Assembly (NCBI RefSeq): GCF_000169435.1
Contig: NZ_AAYB01000007.1
Coordinates: 54,557-118,556 of the forward strand
DNA from: Roseobacter sp. CCS2
Lineage (GTDB): Bacteria > Pseudomonadota > Alphaproteobacteria > Rhodobacterales > Rhodobacteraceae
Reading direction: 5' to 3'
DNA: 64,000 nucleotides
Below the pieces are notes generated by a model, which was not told where the DNA came from, ran no database searches, and saw only the letters and a program-made list of their open reading frames with translations. Position numbers and translations under genes: made by a program. This document shows, in pieces, positions 53,863 through 63,221 of this stretch (position 1 is the stretch's first letter; each line of letters starts with the position of its first letter).

Positions 53863-54804
53863 TTACTGAATAAACTCAGACACGTTGTCTGGTGTGACCA
53901 GCTTGAACGGGATGAAGACGGTTTTATCGACTTCTTCACCGTTGATCAGCGCAATCGCCGTATCAATGGACCCCGCACCCTGACCGGCAAGGTCCTGAAA
54001 CACGGTGACGTCCATATCGCCCGCCTGCATGGACAAAAGCGCATCAGACGTCGCATCAACGCCACCCACCTGCACGCTATCCATATCAATTCCGGATGAT
54101 TTCATCGCCTGAATCGCACCGATTGCCATTTCGTCGTTGTTGGCGAAAACAGCGTCGAAAGGCTCGCCCGAGGACAACCAGTTCGTCATCAGGTCAGAGG
54201 CTTCGTCACGTGACCAGTTCGCTGTCTGACGGTCGATGATGGTGATGAAGTTACACATATCCATGCCGATCACATCATCGACATCCTTGGTCCGCTGCAC
54301 AGCCGCCTGGTTGGACAGCTGCCCCATCAGGATGTACGCCGTCGCACCGCCGGATTTACCTTCGGCCCGCAGGTTCTTGCAAATCTCGAACGCTTTTAGC
54401 GTACCAGACTCGATCTCGTTGGACGCAACAAACGCCTGACCATCGGGCAAGGTATCCATGTTGATCGGCTGACGGTTGACGTAAACCAGCGGCACACCGG
54501 CAGAGGCGGCCGCATTGGACATGGCTTCGGTTGCATTTGTATCCACCGCATTCACGATGATCGCATCAACGCCGGACGCGATAAAGTTATTGATCTGGTC
54601 CAACTGCTTGGCCACATCATCAGTCGCGTCTTCGATTTGCAGGCTAACGCCATCCAGCGTGGCCTCATGTGCCGTCATGCCGTTGCGCATCACGGTCAGA
54701 CCGTTGTCATCAAAACGCGCGACCGACACACCAATTTGCTGCGCCATCGCAGTTGTGCCCAGCATGAGCGTTGAAAGGCCAGCGGCCAGTAGAATCTTCT
54801 TCAT
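53863..54804 (-). CDS. Periplasmic sugar (inositol-type) binding protein
   Basis: 313 residues, Peripla_BP_4/RbsB type. It has signal peptide MKKILLAAGLSTLMLGTTAMA, then GVSVARFDDNGLTVMRNGM, and the hinge text VNAVDTNATEAM, FANNDEMAIGAIQAMKSSG and VGGVDATSDALL. ATG at 54804 is preceded by GGGAGGAA. First gene of the ABC-lacI operon, so its promoter is near the palindrome at 55026. Inositol as ligand is inferred from the regulon. Confidence 0.9.
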   Translation of the reverse strand: MKKILLAAGLSTLMLGTTAMAQQIGVSVARFDDNGLTVMRNGMTAHEATLDGVSLQIEDATDDVAKQLDQINNFIASGVDAIIVNAVDTNATEAMSNAAASAGVPLVYVNRQPINMDTLPDGQAFVASNEIESGTLKAFEICKNLRAEGKSGGATAYILMGQLSNQAAVQRTKDVDDVIGMDMCNFITIIDRQTANWSRDEASDLMTNWLSSGEPFDAVFANNDEMAIGAIQAMKSSGIDMDSVQVGGVDATSDALLSMQAGDMDVTVFQDLAGQGAGSIDTAIALINGEEVDKTVFIPFKLVTPDNVSEFIQ

Positions 54805-55025
54805 GGTTTCCTCCCAAGGTTCGCGCCCGGCGCACGAGATACTAAAACCGGGACCTCTGTTTGAGGCGATTGGTTCATTGAACGGGGCGCTGCTGCGCAG
54901 ATTTAGGGGTTGCCGCAGTTCATTGATTTTGCAGCCCATCGTCCCCTGATCTGGTTCAGCCAAGACAGCAGTTTTGAACAAACGCCCCCCGATACTGTCA
55001 GTTATCTTAACGCCGATTCATTTTT

Positions 55026-55041
55026 TTGCAACCGGTTGCAT
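55026..55041. promoter_or_regulatory. Second copy of the LacI-type palindrome
   Basis: TTGCAACCGGTTGCAT: 14 of 16 bases form a perfect palindrome identical to the core at 47410. It lies upstream of the binding-protein gene (about 220 bp) and of the dctB-like gene (about 85 bp). Confidence 0.72.
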
Positions 55042-55124
55042 TTTGTGTGGCAAGGATCAGAATACGGTGCCTATAGGTGTTTTGTCGGTGTACCTGCGTC
55101 GCGGTCTGCCGCATAATCGGGCGT

Positions 55125-56903
55125 ATGACGCTTGCCCGCCGCCGCATTTTTGGATTGGTCGCAGCCATCGCCCTGATCACGGCGTTGGTGGGTGCGCTGT
55201 CATTTCCAGCGCTTGAGCGGCAGTACATGCGCCAGCAGGCGGCCCAGGATGCCGTCCCGCTCAACCTTGCTGCTGAGGGTCTGCGCGCGGCCCTTGAACG
55301 TTACGCCCCCCTGCCCGCACTGATTGCCGAACGATCTGAACTGACGCGGTTGTTGAACAACCCAAATGACCCTGCACTGATCAACGCCGTGAACGAAGAC
55401 TTGCGCCAGACAGCAGCCACCGTGAAAGCGTCTGACGTTTATCTGATGGATATCTCGGGGCGCACGATCGCCGCTGCATCCTACCGCGAAGCGGGCAGTT
55501 ATCTGGGCCGTAACTTTGACTATCAAAGCTATTTTACCCAAGCACTGAACGGTGATTTATCCAGTTTCTCTGTCTACGGCACAACAACGGGTGAACGCGG
55601 CTATTTCTATGCAGCCCCCGTTGAAGATGGCGAACGTATTGTTGGTGTGCTTGCGATCAAATTTAACATCTCGGCCTTTGAGAGCATCTGGCGTGGTGCC
55701 GACAGTGAATTCATGGTCGCGGACCGCAACGATTTTGTATTCATGTCTTCGCGCCCTGATTGGCACTTTCGCGCCATGCGCCCGCTAAGCGACGCAACGC
55801 TTCGGTTGATCGCGCAGAACTTACAATATCCTATCGACCGGATTGACCTTTTGCCGATCACATCGACCCCGCTGAACGACGACGCCCAACAAGTCTATAT
55901 CGAAGGCGAACCGCGCGAGAGTTATGTGCTGACGTCCCTGCATCTAACCGATCTGGATTGGACCATGTCTGCGCTATCGCCACGCAGGCCCGCTACTTTG
56001 CGTGCGCTCAATACCCTCCTCATCGTGGGGCTGACGGCCCTGCTGGCCCTGACGGCACTTCTTGCGTATCTTCTGAAACAGGCGCGACAGGCCGAAGCCT
56101 TGGCAAAAGAACAAGAGGCCAAACGCGTGTTGGAAGCCGCTGTTGCGGAACGCACGGCAGACTTACAGACCGCCTTGGGGGATCTCGAGCGCACCCAAAC
56201 CGACCTTATCCAAGCTGGAAAGCTATCCGCGCTGGGGCAAATGTCAGCAGCGCTTAGCCATGAATTCAACCAACCGCTGGCAGCGGTAAAATCCTATGCC
56301 GATAACGCCGCAGAGTTTCTTGAACGCGACCGTTTACCAGAGGCGCAGGACAACATTTCTCGCATCTCAAAGATGGCGGATCGCATGGCGACAATTTCCG
56401 CCCATCTGCGCAACTTTGCAAGGCGACCACAGCAAGCGACGGGGCCGCTTTTGTTCAATGCCGTTATTCAAGACGCGCTTGCCGTGATTGAGATGCGGTT
56501 GACGTCAGAAGGCGGCCAAGTTGCCTACACGCCACCAGAGGCTGAAATTTGGGTTGTAGGTGGCCATGTACGTTTGCAGCAGGTGATTGTGAACCTGATC
56601 AACAATGCACTCGACGCAATGGAGGATCAATCGCAACCTGTGGTCACGCTTACGCTTGCGGACACCACATTGCTTGTGCGCGATACCGGGCCGGGCATTG
56701 AGCCGACAAAAGTCCGCAACATATTTGATCCGTTCTTTACAACAAAAGCGCCGGGCAAGGGTCTTGGGCTTGGTTTGTCGATCTCGTACAACATCGTCAG
56801 CGACTTCGGCGGCACGCTTTCTGCGGCGAACCATCCTGATGGCGGTGCCGTGTTTTCTGTCACGTTGCAGCCCGCAACGGTGGTTGAGGTCGCGGCCCAA
56901 TGA
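55125..56903 (+). CDS. dctB: Sensor histidine kinase, DctB type
   Basis: 592 residues. One N-terminal membrane helix, a periplasmic double-Cache-like sensor (SYLGRNFDYQSYFTQALNGDLSSFSVYG is the DctB core), a second helix near residue 305, then a coiled linker, the H-box ALSHEFNQPLAAVKSYADNA, and the ATPase (NNALDAMED; DTGPGI; GKGLGLGLSISYNIV). ATG 55125 fits the signal-anchor start. Overlaps the response regulator by 4 bp. It should sense the ligand of the TRAP system that follows. Confidence 0.88.
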   Translation: MTLARRRIFGLVAAIALITALVGALSFPALERQYMRQQAAQDAVPLNLAAEGLRAALERYAPLPALIAERSELTRLLNNPNDPALINAVNEDLRQTAATVKASDVYLMDISGRTIAAASYREAGSYLGRNFDYQSYFTQALNGDLSSFSVYGTTTGERGYFYAAPVEDGERIVGVLAIKFNISAFESIWRGADSEFMVADRNDFVFMSSRPDWHFRAMRPLSDATLRLIAQNLQYPIDRIDLLPITSTPLNDDAQQVYIEGEPRESYVLTSLHLTDLDWTMSALSPRRPATLRALNTLLIVGLTALLALTALLAYLLKQARQAEALAKEQEAKRVLEAAVAERTADLQTALGDLERTQTDLIQAGKLSALGQMSAALSHEFNQPLAAVKSYADNAAEFLERDRLPEAQDNISRISKMADRMATISAHLRNFARRPQQATGPLLFNAVIQDALAVIEMRLTSEGGQVAYTPPEAEIWVVGGHVRLQQVIVNLINNALDAMEDQSQPVVTLTLADTTLLVRDTGPGIEPTKVRNIFDPFFTTKAPGKGLGLGLSISYNIVSDFGGTLSAANHPDGGAVFSVTLQPATVVEVAAQ

Positions 56904-58237
56904 AGCAAACCGTTCTGTTCGTTGACGATGAAGAAGAGCTGCGGCACGCAACCCGCCAAACCTTGATGCTGGCTGATATCCCCGCGACCATTCTTGATAA
57001 AGCCGAACTTGCCCTTGCCCAAATCAGCCGCGGGTTCCCCGGTGTGCTGGTCACCGATATCCGGATGCCCGGAAACGATGGTCTGTGGCTGATGCGCAAA
57101 GCGCTGGAGGTCGATCCAGAGTTTCCGGTGATCCTTGTGACAGGTCATGGTGACGTCAACCTTGCCGTCAGTTCCATGCGTGAAGGGGCCTACGACTTTG
57201 TCGAAAAACCATTTGCCCCGTCGCGTCTGGTATCCACCATCCAGCGCGCCCTTGATAAGCGCAGGCTCACGATCGAAAACCGCGCGCTGAAGCGCGAGGT
57301 TGGAGGCCGTGATAAACTAGAGGCGCGGCTGATTGGCCGATCCGATGCCATGGTCGCCTTGCGCAAGCAGGTACGGACCATTGCCGCGACCGATGCCGAT
57401 GTGCTGATCACGGGCGATACAGGCGTTGGCAAAGACGTGACAGCGCATGCGCTGCACGATCTTTCTGCGCGTGGTCCACACCCATTCGTGCATATCAATT
57501 GCGCCGCCCTGCCCGTTGATCTGGTCGAAAGTGAGCTATTCGGCCACGAAGCAGGCGCTTTCCCGGGTGCCATGCGCGCGCGCTTTGGCAAGTTCGAATT
57601 CGCCCGCCAAGGCACTGTTTTCTTGGATGAGATCGACAGCCTGTCGGTGGGCGTGCAAGCCAAGCTGTTGCATGCGATACAAGAACGCCAGATTACTCGG
57701 TTGGGTGCCAATGATCCGGTCGCCCTTGATATTCGCATTATCGCGGCGGCGAAAACTGATCTTGCTGCGGCTGTAGAGGCAGGCACGTTCCGCGCGGACC
57801 TGCTGTATCGTCTCAATGTTGTTACCCTGCATGTGCCACCTCTTGGTGAACGGCGTGACGATATCCCGTCACTGTTCCTGAACCTCGCGGCACAGGCGGC
57901 AGCACGCTATTCCAAGCAGCTTGAAGATGTACCCGCAGATGTTCTGTCTGCGATGGCAACCCAAGACTGGCCCGGCAATGTGCGCGAATTACGCAATGCC
58001 GCTGATCGCTTTGTTTTGGGCCTTAGTCCCACGCCCCACGTAGCACAGGGCAATACGCCGGAAACCCTTGCCCAAAGAATGGCGGCCCATGAAAAATCGT
58101 TGATTCTGGCGGCACTGACAGCACAAAACGGCAGTCTGAAACAGACCTACGATGCGTTGGGTCTGTCCCGCAAAGCGCTTTATGAAAAGATGCAAAAGCA
58201 TGGCATTTCCAAAGCAGATGCGGATAGCGATACCTGA
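56900..58237 (+). CDS. dctD: NtrC-type response regulator, DctD-like
   Basis: 445 residues: receiver (LFVDDEEELRHA, phospho-Asp in TDIRMPGNDG, Lys in FVEKPF), AAA+ domain (Walker A TGDTGVGKD; arginine region DWPGNVRELRNAADRF) and Fis-type HTH (SLKQTYDALGLSRKALYEKM). The sigma-54 contact loop reads GAFPGA instead of GAFTGA, and Walker A lacks the usual ESGTGKE text, so sigma-54 activation may be changed. No clear GG-GC promoter was seen in front of the TRAP genes. Confidence 0.85.
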   Translation: MKQTVLFVDDEEELRHATRQTLMLADIPATILDKAELALAQISRGFPGVLVTDIRMPGNDGLWLMRKALEVDPEFPVILVTGHGDVNLAVSSMREGAYDFVEKPFAPSRLVSTIQRALDKRRLTIENRALKREVGGRDKLEARLIGRSDAMVALRKQVRTIAATDADVLITGDTGVGKDVTAHALHDLSARGPHPFVHINCAALPVDLVESELFGHEAGAFPGAMRARFGKFEFARQGTVFLDEIDSLSVGVQAKLLHAIQERQITRLGANDPVALDIRIIAAAKTDLAAAVEAGTFRADLLYRLNVVTLHVPPLGERRDDIPSLFLNLAAQAAARYSKQLEDVPADVLSAMATQDWPGNVRELRNAADRFVLGLSPTPHVAQGNTPETLAQRMAAHEKSLILAALTAQNGSLKQTYDALGLSRKALYEKMQKHGISKADADSDT

Positions 58238-58456
58238 TCTGTCCCCTTTTCGACCCACACATCGGGCGGTTTGCCCCCTAAGCGACCCATTGAATGGTCC
58301 ATTTTCCGCCTGTTACCGCAAACATCGGTTAACCCTTCTTGTCATGCCCGGTGTGGTCAGTGGAAACCTCGTCCATCCGGCTTAACTGCGTTTATGTGCA
58401 GTAAGTCACGACCTGATCCCGGAGAGATCAGCAATTTTTAGTGGAGGACGACCCTT

Positions 58457-59437
58457 ATGAAATTCGCAGCGCTTATCGCGACAACGGCCCTGACGGCCAC
58501 AACAGCATTCGCCGACGGTCACACAGCCGATTGGCCCGAAAGCTTTACCGTGGGCACCGCATCCCAAGGCGGGACATATTTCGCCTATGGGTCCGGTTGG
58601 GCGAACCTTGTAGCAGAAGAGCTGGGCCTGACAGGCGGTGGCGAAGTCACCGGTGGCCCCATGCAGAACATGGCGCTGGTGCACACAGGTGACGCGCAGT
58701 TCGGCATGACAACCATGGGTCCAGCGGCTGAATCCATTGCCGGCACAAACCCAATCGCACCCGGTCTGCAAATGACCAATGCGTGCGCAATGTTCCCGAT
58801 GTACCAGACACCGTTTTCGGTCACAGCATTGTCGTCATCCGGCATCACAACCATTGCGGATATCCCTGATGGCGCGCGCATCGGCTTTGGCCCTGCTGGA
58901 TCCACATCCGACACATATTTTCCACGCATGATGGAAGAACTGGGCGTGAACTTTGAACGTCGCAACGGCGGCTGGACTGACCTTGGTGGTCAGTTGCAGG
59001 ATGGCCTGCTGGACGTGATCGCGTTTGCGGCTGGTGTTCCTGTGCCTGCTGTATCGCAGCTGGAAGTGCAAACAGACGTGAACATCATCGAGTTCACAGA
59101 AGAAGAGCAGACCCAAATTCAGGCGGCCTTCCCTGTAGCTGCATTTGATATCGCGGCTGACACATACACAACGCTGACCGAAGATGCGCGTTCGGTGTCC
59201 ATGTGGAACTTTGCAATCGCAAACTGCGACCTGCCAGCATCCTTTGTCAAAGCAGCTGTGGATGTGGTCATGTCTGATAACGAGCGTATGGTGAACATCC
59301 ACCGTGCCGCCCGTTCGACCCTGCCAGAGAACTACACAAAGAACGCAGGCGTGCTGCCATGGCACCCCGGTGCAGCCGAGTGGTTCATTGAGAACGCAGA
59401 CGCTGACATCCCAGCAGATCAGATCTTTGGCAACTAA
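58457..59437 (+). CDS. TAXI-family TRAP binding protein
   Basis: Periplasmic protein of 326 residues with a signal peptide (MKFAALIATTALTATTAFA). The TAXI core VGTASQGGTYFAYGSGWANLV is at about residues 32-52, with GPAGSTSDTYFPRMMEELGV later. TAXI proteins deliver ligands to TRAP permeases with fused membrane subunits, as found next. Ribosome site GTGGAGGACG. Confidence 0.92.
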   Translation: MKFAALIATTALTATTAFADGHTADWPESFTVGTASQGGTYFAYGSGWANLVAEELGLTGGGEVTGGPMQNMALVHTGDAQFGMTTMGPAAESIAGTNPIAPGLQMTNACAMFPMYQTPFSVTALSSSGITTIADIPDGARIGFGPAGSTSDTYFPRMMEELGVNFERRNGGWTDLGGQLQDGLLDVIAFAAGVPVPAVSQLEVQTDVNIIEFTEEEQTQIQAAFPVAAFDIAADTYTTLTEDARSVSMWNFAIANCDLPASFVKAAVDVVMSDNERMVNIHRAARSTLPENYTKNAGVLPWHPGAAEWFIENADADIPADQIFGN

Positions 59438-59450
59438 GCCTTGATCACCC

Positions 59451-59492
59451 CGAGGTCGCGTCACGCACGCGGCCTCGATACTCTTGATTTTT
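59451..59492 (+). terminator. Hairpin and T-tract between TAXI protein and permease
   Basis: CGAGGTCGCGT (59451-59461) pairs with ACGCGGCCTCG (59467-59477), one wobble, followed by TTTTTT at about 59487-59492. It can partly end transcription so that more binding protein than permease is made. Confidence 0.65.
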
Positions 59493-59556
59493 TCGACACG
59501 ATTGATGCACGCTTGAGGTCCGTCAGGGCATTCTTGACGCATGCGAGGACCACACC

Positions 59557-61779
59557 ATGACAACCGACAAGACATTAGACGACCAAACCGAAGGCCCTGT
59601 GATCGCCGAAGGTGTGGACGAAGAACCGGTTGAACATAACCGTCGCATCTTTACCGGGCGGGCCTATTTGGTCATCGCGGCAATGTCGGCGTTTTACGCG
59701 CTGTTCCATATGGCTGCATTGAATGGTTGGTCGATCCGTGGCTGGACAGGTGTTGATATTCCGTTCCTGCCGGTTTTCCCGATGGAAACCTGGAATTTCC
59801 GCATCATTCACATTGCTGGCGCGCTGATCCTCGGTTTCACGTTGTATTCGGCGCGCGCCTTTCCGGATAAAGATGCAGATAAGAATAGTGTGCTCGACTA
59901 CCTTGCTTATGCCGCGCTCCTTCCTGCCATTTATGCTTGCTACACCGCCTTTGGCTTTGCCGCGCAAATCCGCGACGGGGTGATGTGGAACGGCATGGAC
60001 GCCGGCATCCGCAATGCCGAGATTTACCACTACGGCTATCCGCTGATAATTGCGACGATCGCTGGTATTGTGCTTGGTTGGATGCGCCCGCGCGTGCGCG
60101 GCACAATTGCCCCGGCTGATCTGGTGCTTAGCGTCTGTGGTATCGCTGTTGCCGCGTACCTGATCACGATCTTCGGCACATTGATGCGAAACTCGACAGG
60201 GACGCAATTTGCCCCCATCGGCATGAGTATCGCTGCGGTCGCCGGGTCTGCCCTGATTATGGAGCTGACCCGCCGCGTTGCTGGTTTGGCGCTTATCATT
60301 ATCGCAGGTGTTTTCCTGACCTACGTTTTTGTGGGTGATCTGCTGCCTGGGTTCCTGAACGCGCCCGACATCACCTGGCAGCGCTTTTTCAGCCAAGTTT
60401 ACACTGATGCGGGCATCCTTGGGCCAACAACGGCTGTGTCATCAACCTATATCATTCTGTTCATCATCTTTGCGGCTTTCTTGCAGGCCTCCAAGGTTGG
60501 GGACTATTTCGTGAACTTCGCCTTCGCTTGCGCAGGGCGCGCACGCGGTGGCCCGGCCAAGGTCGCGATCTTCGCCTCTGGTCTCATGGGCATGATCAAC
60601 GGCACATCCGCAGGTAACGTGGTGGCGACAGGTTCACTCACCATCCCCTTGATGAAAAAAGTAGGCTACAAGCCAACGACAGCAGGCGCTGTCGAAGCCG
60701 CAGCCTCAACCGGTGGTCAGATCATGCCACCGATTATGGGCGCCGGTGCGTTCATCATGGCCGAGATTACAGGCATTCCATACGAAGACATCGCAATCGC
60801 CGCGATCATTCCGGCCGTGCTCTACTTTGTGTCCATCTACTTTATGGTGGATTTTGAGGCGGCCAAACTGAACATGCGCGGCATGCGTGAAGACGAACTG
60901 CCCAAATTCAAAGATTTGGTGCGTCGCGTCTTTCTGTTCCTGCCCATCATCATTCTGATTGCAGCGCTCTTTATGGGGTATTCGGTGATCCGCGCTGGGA
61001 CGTTGGCGACAGCCTCTGCCGCAGTGGTCAGCTGGTTCACGCCCTACCGCATGGGTATCCGATCAGTATCCAAAGCGTTTGAGCTGGCAGGGATCATGTC
61101 GATCCAGATTATCGCGGTATGTGCTTGTGCGGGGATCATCGTTGGTGTGATCTCACTGACCGGTGTCGGCGCGCGTTTCTCTTCGGTGCTGCTGAACATT
61201 GCCGAAGCGAACCAGTTGCTGGCCCTCTTCTTTGCCATGTGCATCGCAATTTTGCTGGGCATGGGTATGCCGACAACAGCGGCCTATGCGGTTGCAGCGT
61301 CAGTTGTCGCTCCGGGTCTTGTGCAGCTTGGTATCCCGATGCTGACAGCACACTTCTTTGTCTTCTACTTTGCCGTTGTGTCCGCGATCACGCCACCTGT
61401 GGCCTTGGCAAGTTACGCGGCCGCAGGCATATCCGGATCAAACCCAATGGCCACATCTGTGGCGTCGTTCAAGATCGGCATTTCGGCCTTCATCGTGCCG
61501 TTCATGTTCTTCTACAACGGGGCCATTTTGATGGATGGGACATGGTTTGAGGTCATCCGTGCTGGCATCACAGCCGTCTTCGGTGTGTTCTTGCTGTCCT
61601 CTGGCGTGCAAGGCTGGTGGGTCGGCGACCGGGCAGCATGGCCCATTCGGATCGCATTGCTGCTGGTTGCGCTCTTCATGATTGAAGGTGGCTGGATGTC
61701 AGACCTGATCGGGATTGCTGGTGCGGTTGGGCTGTACGTCGTTGCCCAAATAACCAAGCCAAAGGTCGCGGCACAGTAA
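59557..61779 (+). CDS. TRAP permease with fused small and large membrane subunits
   Basis: 740 residues: a DctQ-like four-helix part in the first 200 residues and a DctM-like large part. The hallmark GLMGMINGTSAGNVVATGSLTIPLMKK lies near residue 345 and GGQIMPPIMGAGAFIMAE near residue 388. Later GMGMPTTAAYAVAASVVAPGLVQLG repeats the re-entrant motif. It imports an organic acid with Na+ or H+. It ends in a clear terminator. Confidence 0.93.
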   Translation: MTTDKTLDDQTEGPVIAEGVDEEPVEHNRRIFTGRAYLVIAAMSAFYALFHMAALNGWSIRGWTGVDIPFLPVFPMETWNFRIIHIAGALILGFTLYSARAFPDKDADKNSVLDYLAYAALLPAIYACYTAFGFAAQIRDGVMWNGMDAGIRNAEIYHYGYPLIIATIAGIVLGWMRPRVRGTIAPADLVLSVCGIAVAAYLITIFGTLMRNSTGTQFAPIGMSIAAVAGSALIMELTRRVAGLALIIIAGVFLTYVFVGDLLPGFLNAPDITWQRFFSQVYTDAGILGPTTAVSSTYIILFIIFAAFLQASKVGDYFVNFAFACAGRARGGPAKVAIFASGLMGMINGTSAGNVVATGSLTIPLMKKVGYKPTTAGAVEAAASTGGQIMPPIMGAGAFIMAEITGIPYEDIAIAAIIPAVLYFVSIYFMVDFEAAKLNMRGMREDELPKFKDLVRRVFLFLPIIILIAALFMGYSVIRAGTLATASAAVVSWFTPYRMGIRSVSKAFELAGIMSIQIIAVCACAGIIVGVISLTGVGARFSSVLLNIAEANQLLALFFAMCIAILLGMGMPTTAAYAVAASVVAPGLVQLGIPMLTAHFFVFYFAVVSAITPPVALASYAAAGISGSNPMATSVASFKIGISAFIVPFMFFYNGAILMDGTWFEVIRAGITAVFGVFLLSSGVQGWWVGDRAAWPIRIALLLVALFMIEGGWMSDLIGIAGAVGLYVVAQITKPKVAAQ

Positions 61780-61800
61780 TACCGATACGACTGACTGCAA

Positions 61801-61833
61801 AAGGAGTGTGGCGAAAGCCACGCTCCTTTTTTT
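61801..61833 (+). terminator. Terminator of the TRAP operon
   Basis: AAGGAGTGTGGC pairs with GCCACGCTCCTT (12 bp, one wobble) around GAAA, followed by a run of seven T residues. Confidence 0.9.
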
Positions 61834-62027
61834 GTTTTTAAGCGGACATTTGCACAACACCTTTAAAGCCCTGCGCAACACGCTACATAAAGGCGAATGG
61901 CGCGAGAGGCGTTTTTGAGGTGTCAGATCAAGGGGCTGCGAAAATGGCTATTACACTCTGCCGCAAAATACGCTATCCCCGCCCGCAGCCTGCTGCCCAG
62001 AAATGATCACCAATCAGGAAATATGCT

Positions 62028-63008
62028 TTGATTGAACTCACCACTTACGAGCTTTTTGTGCTGGCCGCAGGCGCGATGGCGTTTGGTCTTTATTTGCTGA
62101 TCAAAGGTGGTGACTGGACCGTCGATGCCGCCGTGTTCGTGGCCGAACGCACCGGTCTTTCACCACTTTTTATCGGGGCGACAATCGTATCTTTCGGCAC
62201 CTCTGTGCCCGAACTGTTCACATCCGTAAACGCCAACCTGCAAGGGTATCCGGGCATTTCGCTGGGCAATGTCTTGGGATCCAACGTGGCCAACATTTTG
62301 CTTGTTCTGGGCGCGACGGCCTTTGTGTTCAAAGTCACCGCTGACCCCAAACATTTAGCAAAAGACCTTGCCATGATGCTGTTTGCAACGGCGATCATGG
62401 TTTACGGCATGCTGACCGATAGTTTCAGCCAGGTCTTTGGCCTGATCATGTTTGCGATCCTGGTGACCTTTGTTGTGTATCAGTACAAAACCGACAGTAT
62501 CGTGCTTGAAGAGGACGATGATGACGACGAAGGCCCCGGCATTACCACAATGAAAGGCGCGGTTGTCATCTTGCTGGGTGGTGTTGCAGCACTGGCCGTC
62601 GGATCGGAACTGTTGGTCAAAGGTGCGGTGCAAACCGGGTCGGCCATTGGTGTGCCCGAAGCGGTGATCGGCATGACTGTAGTGGCCTTTGGCACATCCT
62701 TGCCTGAACTTTCCACCTGTATCGCAGCGGCGCGCAAGCAATCCGTGGGCCTGATCCTTGGCAATATTATCGGGTCAAACACCTTTAATATTCTGTCGAT
62801 CATCGCCCTGACTGCGGCGATCAAACCGCTGGATGTTGATCCTGTGCTTTTGGGCATGGAACTTTGGGTAACTGTCGCGGTCGCTGTCGTCTTCTCAGCA
62901 TGGATGTTCGCGGTGGGCAAGCTGACCCGGCCGATCGGGATTGCGATGATGGTGGCTTATGTGGTGTTTATTGCGGCCCAATATCTACAGCCGCAAATGG
63001 TGAACTGA
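62028..63008 (+). CDS. Calcium/sodium antiporter, CaCA family
   Basis: 326 residues, about ten membrane helices in two inverted repeats. The two alpha-repeats carry the ion-site text: TIVSFGTSVPELFTSVNA near residue 51 and TVVAFGTSLPELSTCIAA near residue 222, each with the GNVLGSN/GNIIGSN partner. An acidic loop EEDDDDDEGPG separates them. Exchange of Ca2+ for Na+ or H+ at the inner membrane is expected from the family. The start codon is TTG (62028, after AAATATGC); an ATG was not found in frame close by. Confidence 0.9.
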   Translation: MIELTTYELFVLAAGAMAFGLYLLIKGGDWTVDAAVFVAERTGLSPLFIGATIVSFGTSVPELFTSVNANLQGYPGISLGNVLGSNVANILLVLGATAFVFKVTADPKHLAKDLAMMLFATAIMVYGMLTDSFSQVFGLIMFAILVTFVVYQYKTDSIVLEEDDDDDEGPGITTMKGAVVILLGGVAALAVGSELLVKGAVQTGSAIGVPEAVIGMTVVAFGTSLPELSTCIAAARKQSVGLILGNIIGSNTFNILSIIALTAAIKPLDVDPVLLGMELWVTVAVAVVFSAWMFAVGKLTRPIGIAMMVAYVVFIAAQYLQPQMVN

Positions 63009-63221
63009 CCCTTCTGGGCATCCCTGTGGCCGGGCGAACCTGTTGGCGTAATGCAATCCAGGCATTTCCGGCGTCGCAGTCTTCAACATACACCTGTAAT
63101 CGTCGCCGACGCCTTCGATAGTACAAAGATTGGGCGGTGATATAATGACCGTCTGCCCGTTTTCATTTGGTGCACGAACACATATGTCTGGCCCGACACA
63201 GCACACAAAAGGACCCCAGAC

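Noticed and set aside
58238..58456. Sigma-54 promoter in front of the TAXI binding protein
   Set aside because: No GG-N10-GC pair with proper flanks could be found by eye.
59575..60396. Minus-strand open frame of about 270 codons
   Set aside because: Antisense to the TRAP permease; composition is that of a reverse-translated membrane protein.
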